A stretch of 18,175 bases of DNA, taken from positions 40,186-58,360 of the forward strand of contig DHIM01000159.1 in the NCBI GenBank assembly GCA_002403785.1, read 5' to 3'. Within the stretch, counting starts at the first letter, position 1. The number at the start of each line of letters is the position of its first letter. A model generated the notes under the pieces. It did no database searches. It was given only the letters and a program-made list of their open reading frames with translations, and was not told the origin of the DNA. Position numbers and translations under genes: made by a program. Shown piece by piece: positions 1-7,344 of the stretch. The stretch is from Clostridium sp. UBA4746 (GTDB taxonomy: Bacteria > Bacillota > Clostridia > Clostridiales > Clostridiaceae).

Positions 1-1371
1 GCCACGACCTATACTGCATACTTTATCAGCCTCGGTAATGCTCCCACCTAGATGAACAATTGAGTTGTTTTGGCTTTTGACATTTTCAATTTTAAGATAC
101 TTTAGCAATGCAGTTATCTTTTCTTTTGCAGTTCCATCTTTTATAATAATGCCCTTTCGTTTTTCTGTTGTAGTTTTTGTAGATGGTTTAACTGCTGCAG
201 CATTAGATATATCTTGAGGAGTTTTCTTAGGACTTTCCAAAATGGAATGAGCAATAATTAACCTTTGAATTTCATTTGTTCCCTCATAAATTGTACAAAT
301 TTTAGCATCGCGATACATACGTTCTACGGCGAATCCCTTGATATAACCATAACCACCATAGATTTGAACAGCATCATTAACAACTTCAAGGCAAATATCG
401 GAAGCATACAATTTCGCCATGGCAGATTCTGTTCCATAGGATTCATGTTCTTGTTTTAGTGAAGCAGCACTGTATACCATAAAGCGGGCAGCACGGATTT
501 TAGTGGCCATATCTGCAAGTTTAAATGCAATAACCTGTTGAGCGGAGATTGGTTTACTAAATTGAATCCGTTCTTTAGAGTAATTTAGTGCCTTTTCATA
601 AGCTCCTTGGGCAAGCCCTAATGCTTGCGACGCAATACCGATTCGCCCACCCTCTAAGGTTTGCATAGCAATTTTAAAACCTTGTCCTTCTTTTCCAAGT
701 AGGTTCTCTACAGGTACTTTTACATCGCGAAAGAGTAGTTCTGCAGTGGCCGAAGAACGAATACCCATTTTATTGTAATGTGTTCCAATGGTGAAACCTT
801 CTAAGTTACTCTCGACAATAAAGGCACTAATTCCTTTGGTACCAATTCCTGGTGTTGTAACCGCAAATACTATATTAATATCCGCATACCCACCGTTTGT
901 GATGAATATTTTAGCGCCATTAATAATATAATGATCACCATTTAAAACAGCTGTGGTTTCTGTTTTACTAGCATCACTACCGGCATTTTCTTCCGTTAGG
1001 CCGAAAGCACCAAGTTTTTCTCCAGAAGCTAGTGGAGTAAGATATTTTTCTTTTTGTTTTTCTGTTCCAAATTCCATAATTGGCCAAGATCCCAGTGACA
1101 CATGTGCAGATAAAATAACACCAACGCCTGCATCAACCCTGGACAATTCTTCTACTGCAATGGCATAACTTATTATATCTTTACCAGAACCTCCATATTT
1201 TAATGGATATGGAATTCCCATTATAGATAATTGACCCATTTCCTTTACAATTTTTTCAGGAAAGATATTCTTCTCATCTAATTGAAATGCAATTGGTTCT
1301 ATTTTTGTTTCAGCAAATTTTCGAACAGTACTTTTAATTAGTTCTTGTTCCGCAGTTAATTTAAAATTAAT
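1..1371 (-). CDS. Acyl-CoA dehydrogenase with C-terminal ETF-alpha-like extension (3' end outside window)
   Basis: Reading leftwards, 457 codons are open and the gene continues past base 1. Residues 1-380 are a complete short-chain acyl-CoA dehydrogenase, a flavoprotein that oxidises or reduces acyl-CoA at C2-C3 with ETF as partner. Visible motifs are INFKLTAEQEL at the N-terminus, GLTEENAGSDAS (FAD/substrate loop), ITNGGYADI, YGGYGYIKGF, and IYEGTNEIQRL, whose Glu is the usual catalytic base. After IIAHSILESPKK comes an Ala/Thr/Lys-rich linker, then about 55 residues ending ITEADKVCSIGRG. This resembles the entry to the FAD-binding domain of ETF-alpha, so a dehydrogenase-ETF-alpha fusion is inferred; the decisive part lies outside the window. 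There is no in-frame ATG. Upstream the frame stays open only to a TGA at about 1444-1446. The best start is ATT at 1371-1369, aligned with the usual family Met and preceded by a good ribosome binding site. TTG at 1407 is the alternative but has no such site. Confidence 0.85.
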   Translation of the reverse strand, partial: MNFKLTAEQELIKSTVRKFAETKIEPIAFQLDEKNIFPEKIVKEMGQLSIMGIPYPLKYGGSGKDIISYAIAVEELSRVDAGVGVILSAHVSLGSWPIMEFGTEKQKEKYLTPLASGEKLGAFGLTEENAGSDASKTETTAVLNGDHYIINGAKIFITNGGYADINIVFAVTTPGIGTKGISAFIVESNLEGFTIGTHYNKMGIRSSATAELLFRDVKVPVENLLGKEGQGFKIAMQTLEGGRIGIASQALGLAQGAYEKALNYSKERIQFSKPISAQQVIAFKLADMATKIRAARFMVYSAASLKQEHESYGTESAMAKLYASDICLEVVNDAVQIYGGYGYIKGFAVERMYRDAKICTIYEGTNEIQRLIIAHSILESPKKTPQDISNAAAVKPSTKTTTEKRKGIIIKDGTAKEKITALLKYLKIENVKSQNNSIVHLGGSITEADKVCSIGRG

Positions 1372-1373
1372 AT

Positions 1374-1383
1374 GATCATCCCC
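1374..1383 (-). promoter_or_regulatory. Ribosome binding site that decides an ATT start
   Basis: On the minus strand this reads GGGGATGATC, matching 8 of 10 positions of the extended Shine-Dalgarno GGAGGTGATC. Its GGGGA core is 7 nt from ATT at 1371-1369. The ATG inside it is out of frame and meets a stop after seven codons. The site and spacing favour ATT, at the position where homologues have Met, as the translation start. Confidence 0.6.
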
Positions 1384-1435
1384 TATATAAATATTATTTC
1401 TCGACAAACGCAGAAAAAAGAAAGGTATCCCTATT

Positions 1436-1463
1436 TTTATAGTTCATAATACTATATTCTAAA
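1436..1463 (-). promoter_or_regulatory. Candidate promoter of the acyl-CoA dehydrogenase gene
   Basis: On the minus strand, TTTAGA (1463-1458) and TATAAA (1441-1436) lie 16 nt apart and would start transcription near 1429, about 58 nt before the ATT codon. The -35 hexamer overlaps the loop of the inverted repeat at 1446-1476. Both hexamers are imperfect and the region is very AT-rich, so this is only a candidate. Confidence 0.35.
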
Positions 1464-1476
1464 AATATAGTATTAT
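1446..1476. repeat. Perfect 13-bp inverted repeat, candidate operator
   Basis: The arms ATAATACTATATT (1446-1458) and AATATAGTATTAT (1464-1476) are exact reverse complements around the 5-nt spacer CTAAA. No T-run follows on either strand, which argues against a terminator. It overlaps the candidate -35 of the acyl-CoA dehydrogenase promoter, the place expected for a repressor site. The arms are almost pure A/T, so chance cannot be excluded, although 13 perfect pairs is long. Confidence 0.45.
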
Positions 1477-1675
1477 TCATTCTCAGTTACAATGCTAATT
1501 AGTATTTTATCAATTTATATCAATATATATAATATATGAATTATATGCGTTTCTATAGTTTTGAATATCGCATTTTGTGTAGGTTTAAGGTGAGGGGAAA
1601 TATCAATCTAGTTCATTAATACTGAACCTGAATTTATAATTTTTAATCGGGATATACTAAGAAAATCTAAAAATA

Positions 1676-1684
1676 TGGTATAAT
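1676..1684 (+). promoter_or_regulatory. Extended -10 promoter of the PucR-type gene
   Basis: TGGTATAAT contains a consensus -10 (TATAAT, 1679-1684) with an upstream TGn extension. No good -35 is seen 17 nt upstream (ACTAAG), as is usual for extended -10 promoters. The same TGGTATAAT occurs before the 3412 operon. Transcription should begin near 1691, about 65 nt before the leader ORF. Confidence 0.6.
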
Positions 1685-1755
1685 AAATAAAATATAATAT
1701 GAGAAAACATTAATAAGTTGAATATAATAAAAGGATAATAAAGGAAGGAAGGACT

Positions 1756-1815
1756 ATGATAATGAACATGGAATTACGACTTGAAGAAATTGAAGGTGAA
1801 AATAAATGTTCTTAA
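1756..1815 (+). CDS. 19-codon leader ORF overlapping the regulator start
   Basis: The ORF encodes MIMNMELRLEEIEGENKCS. It follows a very strong purine-rich site (AAGGAAGGAAGG at 1741-1752) and has three in-frame ATGs at 1756, 1762 and 1768. It ends at TAA 1813-1815, inside the PucR-type gene, which starts at 1806 in another frame. The strong ribosome binding site thus precedes this ORF rather than the regulator. I infer a translational-coupling leader or coupling ORF. The peptide itself matches nothing I know, and it has no run of one amino acid that would suggest attenuation. Confidence 0.5.
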   Translation: MIMNMELRLEEIEGENKCS

Positions 1816-3023
1816 CCTGTGAAGAAATGGTTAAGTTGTCACACTTAGAAAAAATTAAATTGGTAGCAGGAAACGGTGGAATTAAAAGAATAATAACATG
1901 GGCCCATGTTATAGAATTGGATGATGTGGCAGATTGGGTTAAAGGTGGAGAGCTACTATTTATAACTGGAGTATCAATTAAAAACGATACAAAGGCACTC
2001 ATTAAATTGGTGAAAGATATAGAAGCGAGAAATCTTTCAGGGCTAGTAATCAACGTGGGGCGGTATATAAAAGAAACACCAAAAGAAGTTATAGAGCTAG
2101 CTAATGCCATGAACTTTCCAATATTTGAACTACCTTTTGAGGTTAAACTTATTGATGTCATTCAAAGCATATGTAGAGAAATATTCAATTCAAGACTTAA
2201 AGAAGAATCCATGAATGGTTTTATGAAGGAAATAATATTTGGAAATGAAAAAATAACAACAGAAACATTAAACAAGGCTGTTATTTATGGCTATAATTCT
2301 AAAAAATGTTACCATTCCCTTGTGGTTGATATAGATAGCTTTAAAGTATACATAAAGAAGAATAATATAAGAGAGGAAAAAGACATCGAGGAATTAAAGA
2401 CTTTCATTCAACAACTTATTGATTCTATAATGTATAAACATAATAAAAAAGCTCTTTATATGATTCAAAGTGACTCCTTTATAAATTTAGTTCCTATGTA
2501 TAAAGGAAAAAATAATAGAGATGAAATTATTATTATTGCAAAAGAAATTAAACTTGCTATAAAGGAAAGAATAAAAGGTTTAACTGTAAGTGTAGGGCTC
2601 GGTGGAGGAACATCTGAAATTAAGTATTTTAGTAAAATTGTGTTTTCAGCTCAAAAGGCACTGGATATTTCTAAGCGTAATAGTAAGATAGATTACGTAA
2701 GTGATTACAAGAAAACAGGAGTGTATAGATTATTTTTTGATATGAGCAATTATGATGAAATGCGAAACTTATATGAAGAAACTCTCCATAAACTAGAGAG
2801 ATATGATACAAAAAACTCTTCGAACTTGTTAGAAACCCTAGAAATGTATTTAGAGAAACAAAAAAATATTGGTTTGTCAGCAGAATTTCTTTATATTCAT
2901 AGAAATACCATGAAATACAGAATAAATAGGATAGAAGAGATATTAGGCTGTGATTTAAAAGACGACAATATAATATTTCATATTACTTTATGCATTAAAA
3001 TTAAAAAATTTCTTAATATATAG
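1806..3023 (+). CDS. PucR-family transcriptional regulator
   Basis: A 405-residue cytoplasmic regulator. Residues 1-125 match the PucR N-terminal ligand domain, with features such as LVAGNGGIKRIITWAHVIE and WVKGGELLFITG. The middle, about 140-320, resembles the GGDEF-like domain of CdaR/PucR regulators (TVSVGLGGGTSEIKYFSKIV). Residues 338-400 form the C-terminal PucR-type helix-turn-helix, with LSAEFLYIHRNTMKYRINRI as the recognition part. Family members control purine, pyrimidine, sugar-acid or amino-acid catabolism. The start at 1806 gives the normal N-terminus and follows GAAGGTGA, but it overlaps the end of the leader ORF. The gene lies directly upstream of, and in the same direction as, the pyrimidine operon, so it is probably the operon's activator or repressor. 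The ligand is unknown. Confidence 0.9.
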   Translation: MFLTCEEMVKLSHLEKIKLVAGNGGIKRIITWAHVIELDDVADWVKGGELLFITGVSIKNDTKALIKLVKDIEARNLSGLVINVGRYIKETPKEVIELANAMNFPIFELPFEVKLIDVIQSICREIFNSRLKEESMNGFMKEIIFGNEKITTETLNKAVIYGYNSKKCYHSLVVDIDSFKVYIKKNNIREEKDIEELKTFIQQLIDSIMYKHNKKALYMIQSDSFINLVPMYKGKNNRDEIIIIAKEIKLAIKERIKGLTVSVGLGGGTSEIKYFSKIVFSAQKALDISKRNSKIDYVSDYKKTGVYRLFFDMSNYDEMRNLYEETLHKLERYDTKNSSNLLETLEMYLEKQKNIGLSAEFLYIHRNTMKYRINRIEEILGCDLKDDNIIFHITLCIKIKKFLNI

Positions 3024-3027
3024 TGGT

Positions 3028-3065
3028 AGCATATTAATCAAAATAATGATTGGTGTGCTTTTTTT
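3028..3065 (+). terminator. Rho-independent terminator after the PucR-type gene
   Basis: A 13-bp stem including several G-U pairs (3028-3040 with 3047-3059) closes the loop AAATAA and is followed by a run of seven T (3059-3065). It begins five bases after the regulator stop codon, so the regulator and the next operon are probably separate transcripts. Confidence 0.8.
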
Positions 3066-3411
3066 ACGTCCACTATTAATATAATATGATGGTTGATCAA
3101 TAATTTCATTCATAAATGGATGTCTTAAAATATCTAATCATTATTGCTTTTAAAACCTTTTATATCGCACGAAACAATCTCGAATATTAAAACTATATTT
3201 TTGCATTTATAGTTTCAATAATGATATATGAGCATTATCAAGCTTAAAATGGCACCAATGAACAAGTAAGTGTTATTAAGTTTGTCTGTAGTGGACATAT
3301 GAAAATGGTTAAATATATGATAAATTATAACTATTAAAACAATTCGATTAATTTGGTATAATGAATTATTAATTATATAAAATGTCATTATATATACGGG
3401 GGTGGTTTAAA
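3066..3411. other. Control region of the pyrimidine operon
   Basis: No gene is seen in these 346 bases. They contain an 8-bp inverted repeat (AAACTATA 3190-3197, TATAGTTT 3208-3215), close to a second short one (ATAATG/CATTAT, about 3219-3239). TGAAAATGGTTAA at 3300-3312 resembles the Bacillus PucR box (WWWCNTTGGTTAA) at 10 of 13 positions. An extended -10 promoter follows. I recognise no purine, thiamine or other nucleobase riboswitch. Confidence 0.6.
3334..3362 (+). promoter_or_regulatory. Promoter of the ABC transporter-pyrimidine operon
   Basis: TTAAAA (3334-3339) and TATAAT (3357-3362) are 17 nt apart, and TGG directly before the -10 gives an extended -10. Transcription should start near 3369, about 43 nt before the ATG at 3412. 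It is the only good promoter I find before the ten-gene cluster. The PucR-box-like sequence at 3300-3312 sits just upstream of the -35. Confidence 0.65.
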
Positions 3412-4497
3412 ATGACAATGGGAGCAAATTTATTATTAAGTAATGTTACAAAACTTTATAAGAATTTTAAAGCAGTTGATGATGTATGTATAAATATTGT
3501 CAAGGGAGAATTTTTAACAATACTTGGACCTAGTGGTTCTGGAAAAACTTCTTTATTAAAATTAATTGCAGGTTTCGAAAAAATTAATTCCGGGGAGATA
3601 CTTCTTAACAAAGATAATATTGAGTCTAAAAAACCATATGAAAGAAATATTGGTATGTTATTTCAAAATTATGCTTTGTTTCCGCATATGACCGTTTTCC
3701 AAAATATTGCCTATCCACTTAAAATAAGAAAATATTCTAAAGCAGAGATAAAGAAAAAAGTTACGGAATTATTAAAATTAGTGGATTTAGAAAATGTTGA
3801 GGAAAGATACCCAAAGCAATTAAGTGGTGGTCAACAGCAACGTGTAGCACTAGCAAGGGCGATTGTGTTTAATCCTCCATTATTGTTACTCGATGAACCG
3901 TTAGGCGCATTAGATAAAAATTTAAGACAAAAAATGCAGCTAGAAATAAAACATATTCAACAAAAGGTGGGGATAACAACTATTAGTGTTACCCATGACC
4001 AAGAAGAAGCCCTTACTATGTCAGATAAGGTTTGTATTATGAATAAAGGTAGGGTTGAACAAATTGATACACCAGAAAGAATATACCAAAGACCAAAAAC
4101 CAGATTTGTTGCTGAATTTATAGGAGAAATAAATATGGTGAATTGTAAAATTATTAGATTAGAGGAGGAAGTTGCTTATGTAACAGCTTTTGATGATTCT
4201 GAAATTAAAGTAATAATAGATCATGATCATGGTTATTGCGTAGGGCAGGACATGTTATTGGTATTTAGACCTGAAAATATAGCAATAATTAAGGATGCCG
4301 ATGAGTGGGAAAATTCGTGTACTGCTATTATTAAAGAAATTATATTTGTTGGTGACACTTTAAAAGTAAAAGTTGTTATTAATGATGGTACAGAAGTTAT
4401 GGTAAAAGCTTCACCTTCAATCAAAGATACTCTATCTATTGGAAATAATATAATGCTGGGTTGGGATTCAAATAATTGTACAATAATTAAGGATTAA
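3412..4497 (+). CDS. Pot-type ABC importer ATP-binding subunit (PotA-like)
   Basis: This 361-residue ATPase powers uptake by the permease pair encoded downstream. Motifs: Walker A GPSGSGKT (39-46), Q-loop Q85, signature LSGGQQQR (137-144), Walker B with DEP (161-163), and switch His195. A C-terminal TOBE regulatory domain follows from about 240, including LVFRPENIAI. The start at 3412 is chosen because GGGGGTGG lies 7 nt upstream; an in-frame ATG at 3382 lacks such a site and adds a non-conserved leader. It is the first gene of the operon, 31 nt before the binding protein. Homology points to the spermidine/putrescine class, but ATPases say little about substrate, and the pyrimidine genes downstream suggest another ligand. 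Confidence 0.92.
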   Translation: MTMGANLLLSNVTKLYKNFKAVDDVCINIVKGEFLTILGPSGSGKTSLLKLIAGFEKINSGEILLNKDNIESKKPYERNIGMLFQNYALFPHMTVFQNIAYPLKIRKYSKAEIKKKVTELLKLVDLENVEERYPKQLSGGQQQRVALARAIVFNPPLLLLDEPLGALDKNLRQKMQLEIKHIQQKVGITTISVTHDQEEALTMSDKVCIMNKGRVEQIDTPERIYQRPKTRFVAEFIGEINMVNCKIIRLEEEVAYVTAFDDSEIKVIIDHDHGYCVGQDMLLVFRPENIAIIKDADEWENSCTAIIKEIIFVGDTLKVKVVINDGTEVMVKASPSIKDTLSIGNNIMLGWDSNNCTIIKD

Positions 4498-4528
4498 TGT
4501 GTTAATTTAAATTAAGGGGGATATTAAA

Positions 4529-5572
4529 ATGAAAAAAATTTTGGCAGGTATTTTAGGTTTAGGGCTGGTATTGAATCTTACGGGGTGTGGTAGTAGTTCT
4601 ACTAAAACCGCAACACCTAAGGAATTGGTTGTAGTTGATTGGGGTGGAAATTATACAGATGTTAGCAAAAAATCCAGGTATGAACCTTTTGAAAAAAAAT
4701 ATAATGTTAAGATTAAAATTGTTTCTCCTACAGATTATGGTAAATTCAAGGCAATGGAGCAAACGGGAAATATAGAGTGGGATGTTGTTAACGTTGATGC
4801 AGATTTTGCTATAAGAGGTGCAAAAGATAATTTATTTGAAAAACTAGATTATAATACAATAAAAACTGATGGCGTAGATAAAAAGTTTATTTCTGACTAT
4901 GGTATTGCATCTGAAACTTTTGCTGTTGCAATTTCTTACAATACAGGTACTTTTACTGCAAGTAATCATCCAAAAACCTGGAGTGATGTTTGGGATACAA
5001 AAAAATTTCCAGGAGCACGTTCTTTTCAAAAATATGCCGAAGGTACTTTAGAAGCTGCATTACTTGCAGATGGAGTTAAGCCAGATAAATTATACCCATT
5101 AGATGTTGATAGAGCTTTCAAAAGTCTTGATAAAATTAAGCCTAGTGTAAAAACATGGTGGACTGCTGGAGCACAAGCACCACAGCTACTAGCAACTAAT
5201 GAAGTTAGTACTGCTGCAGCTTGGAACGGAAGAGTACTTGCAGCTAAAAAACAAGGTTCACCTGTTGATGTTGAGTACAATCAAGCTTTAATATATGCAG
5301 ATTCTTGGGTGGTACCAAAAGGGTCAAAAAATAAGGATTTAGCAATGAAATTTATTAATTACTGTACTACAGCACAAACTCAAGCTGAATTCTCGAAGCT
5401 AGTGGATTACGCTCCAACTAACTCAAAAGCTTTACCATTATTAAGTGAGGAAATTAAAACCAGACTAGGAAAATCTACTAATAGCGCAAAGCAAACTGTT
5501 GCCGATATTCAGTGGTGGGCAGATAATTTTAATTCTGTAGATGCGCGTTTTCAAAAATGGCTTTTAAAATAA
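4529..5572 (+). CDS. Pot-type ABC importer substrate-binding lipoprotein
   Basis: A 347-residue extracellular binding protein. The N-terminus is a lipoprotein signal peptide with lipobox LTGC, so Cys20 is the lipidated residue and the protein is anchored to the outer face of the membrane. The mature part has PotD/PotF-family character: VVDWGGNYTDV near the start, WDVVNVDADFAIRG, KTWSDVWDTKKFPG, and YADSWVVPKGSKNKDLAMKFINY near the end. The start follows AAGGGGG with good spacing. Neighbours on both sides are the other importer subunits. The family includes polyamine, iron and other organic-solute binders. The exact ligand cannot be read from the sequence; a pyrimidine-pathway compound is an inference from context. 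Confidence 0.9.
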   Translation: MKKILAGILGLGLVLNLTGCGSSSTKTATPKELVVVDWGGNYTDVSKKSRYEPFEKKYNVKIKIVSPTDYGKFKAMEQTGNIEWDVVNVDADFAIRGAKDNLFEKLDYNTIKTDGVDKKFISDYGIASETFAVAISYNTGTFTASNHPKTWSDVWDTKKFPGARSFQKYAEGTLEAALLADGVKPDKLYPLDVDRAFKSLDKIKPSVKTWWTAGAQAPQLLATNEVSTAAAWNGRVLAAKKQGSPVDVEYNQALIYADSWVVPKGSKNKDLAMKFINYCTTAQTQAEFSKLVDYAPTNSKALPLLSEEIKTRLGKSTNSAKQTVADIQWWADNFNSVDARFQKWLLK

Positions 5573-5613
5573 TAATGAACTTGAATAAAAAACAATGATT
5601 CGGGGGTAGAGTT

Positions 5614-6519
5614 ATGCAAGATGAATATTCAAAAACAAACAAAGGGATACATAATAAAAATGTACCCTTTTCCATTAAATTAAAGAAAATAATAGATCCT
5701 AAATGGATAATGATAGTAATGCCTGTAGCTTTTATTTTGATTACTACATTTATACCGATGATAAACCTATTTAAGCTAAGTGTTGTAGATGAAAATGGTT
5801 TTACATTGAAATATTTATCGCAAGTTTTTACGGAGCAGATATATTTACAGGTTATATTTCTTACATTAAAGATTGCATTTTTAGTTACTATAAGTTGTTT
5901 ACTACTTTCATATCCGGTTTCTTACTTTATTATTAAGTTAAAATCTCCTACACTAAAGAAAATTATTTTACAACTTATTATGATACCCTTTTGGATAAGT
6001 TTACTCGTACGAACTTTTTCTTGGATAGTTGTTCTGCAAGATCAAGGAGTAATTAATTCTATTTTAAAAAGTATGGGCCTTATTAGCAAACCTATTCCTA
6101 TGGTTTATAACACTACAGGGGTATTAATAGGAATGACTCATGTTTTACTTCCATATATGATTTTAAATGTGTACTCTACCATGGAAGGAATTGATAGAAA
6201 CTTGGTTCAAGTTGCTCAGGTAATGGGAGCAAAACCAACAAGAGCATTTTGGGAAATATTTTTCCCGCTATCGGTACCAGGAATATTGTCAGGATCAATG
6301 TTAGTATTTATTCTTGCTTTGGGTTACTTTATCACTCCAGCATTGCTCGGTGGTGCTCATGACATGACAATTTCGATGCTGATTCAAAATAATATAAGTA
6401 ATACTTTGAACTGGTCTTTAGCATCGGCTCTTGCTTTAGTATTATTTTTAATCACACTAGTATTGCTAGGTGGACTACTCTTTTTAATGAGAAACCATCC
6501 TGCACTTAAGGAGGATTAA
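5614..6519 (+). CDS. Pot-type ABC importer permease, PotB-like
   Basis: A 301-residue inner-membrane permease with about six membrane segments after a short charged N-terminus. The conserved EAA loop that docks the ATPase is seen as VAQVMGAKPTRAFWEIFFPL, around residues 196-215. The start follows CGGGGGTAG. It ends 2 nt before the second permease, which indicates co-translation. With the second permease it forms the heterodimeric channel of the importer. Confidence 0.92.
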   Translation: MQDEYSKTNKGIHNKNVPFSIKLKKIIDPKWIMIVMPVAFILITTFIPMINLFKLSVVDENGFTLKYLSQVFTEQIYLQVIFLTLKIAFLVTISCLLLSYPVSYFIIKLKSPTLKKIILQLIMIPFWISLLVRTFSWIVVLQDQGVINSILKSMGLISKPIPMVYNTTGVLIGMTHVLLPYMILNVYSTMEGIDRNLVQVAQVMGAKPTRAFWEIFFPLSVPGILSGSMLVFILALGYFITPALLGGAHDMTISMLIQNNISNTLNWSLASALALVLFLITLVLLGGLLFLMRNHPALKED

Positions 6520-6521
6520 TT

Positions 6522-7298
6522 ATGTGGCTTGCGATTATTGCAATATCGGTTTTACTTTTTATTATACTTCCAATTTTAGTATTAATACCATTATCATTTA
6601 CATCTGTGAACTATTTTACGTTTCCACCAATTGGATTTTCAATGAAGTGGTATCAAGATTTCCTTCAGAATGAAGAATGGATTGAATGTTTTTTTAGAAG
6701 TCTTGGAGTTGCATGTTTTACTGCAATTCTTGCAGTGATTATTGGTACGTTAGCTTCATTGGCTGTTACGCGAACGAATTTTAAATACAAGAAAGCATTT
6801 ATGGCTTTAATGGTTGCACCAATGGTGATACCAGTTGTAATTATAGGTGTAGCACTTTATAATTTCTATGCTCCATTAAGATTAAACAATACTATTTTAG
6901 GATTAGTATTGTCTCATACTTTACTTGCAATACCAATAGTATTTATAACATTAACTGCTGGTCTAAAAGGAGTAGATTCTAACATTGAACTTGCAGCTGC
7001 AGGACTTGGTTCAAAACCCTTTGGTGTATTTTTTAAAATTATACTACCTCAAATTAAAACCTCTATGTTATCTGCATGTTTATTTGCTTTCATCACATCA
7101 CTCGATGAAATAACAGTTACAATATTTTTATCCGGTACAGATACAAAAACACTGCCAATAGCTATGTGGGAAAGTATGAGAAATAATATTACTCCAACTA
7201 TAGCTTCAGTATCAACAATCCTAATATTTGGAACTATAATATCTTTTTTATTACCAGAAATTTTCAAGTGTTTATTTCCTAAAAGACATTTGAGTTAA
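6522..7298 (+). CDS. Pot-type ABC importer permease, PotC-like
   Basis: A 258-residue permease with about six membrane segments. The EAA-type loop is LAAAGLGSKPFGVFFKIILP, near residues 156-175. Its ribosome binding site AAGGAGG lies within the last codons of the preceding permease gene and the start comes 2 nt after that gene's stop. Length and pattern are those of PotC/YdcV proteins. It completes a full importer of ATPase, binding protein and two permeases, ahead of the catabolic genes. Confidence 0.92.
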   Translation: MWLAIIAISVLLFIILPILVLIPLSFTSVNYFTFPPIGFSMKWYQDFLQNEEWIECFFRSLGVACFTAILAVIIGTLASLAVTRTNFKYKKAFMALMVAPMVIPVVIIGVALYNFYAPLRLNNTILGLVLSHTLLAIPIVFITLTAGLKGVDSNIELAAAGLGSKPFGVFFKIILPQIKTSMLSACLFAFITSLDEITVTIFLSGTDTKTLPIAMWESMRNNITPTIASVSTILIFGTIISFLLPEIFKCLFPKRHLS

Positions 7299-7344
7299 AT
7301 TGTTAAAAGTGATTTATTAAAAAAATTTATGTAGAGGTGAAAAA

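Larger units (their letters stand above)
1372..1755. other. Divergent control region between acyl-CoA dehydrogenase and PucR-type genes
   Basis: No gene is seen in these 384 bases apart from the leader ORF that begins at 1756. The left part holds the dehydrogenase ribosome binding site, candidate promoter and inverted repeat. The right part holds an extended -10 promoter for the regulator gene. The middle, about 1480-1640, is AT-rich without recognisable riboswitch or RNA structure. Confidence 0.7.

Noticed and set aside
1405..1407. TTG as start of the acyl-CoA dehydrogenase
   Set aside because: No Shine-Dalgarno before it and the twelve added residues do not resemble the family N-terminus; ATT at 1371-1369 fits better, although TTG cannot be fully excluded.
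1754..2161. Open frame of 135 codons on the minus strand
   Set aside because: Opposite the PucR N-terminal domain, which is a clear family match on the plus strand.
3382..3411. Upstream ATG for the PotA-like gene
   Set aside because: It adds ten non-conserved residues, has no ribosome binding site, and the GGGGGTGG site that serves ATG 3412 lies inside it.
3066..3411. A nucleobase riboswitch before the operon
   Set aside because: I looked for the conserved purine, PreQ1 and thiamine riboswitch cores and saw none; the main promoter also lies at the far end of the region, leaving only about 43 nt of leader.
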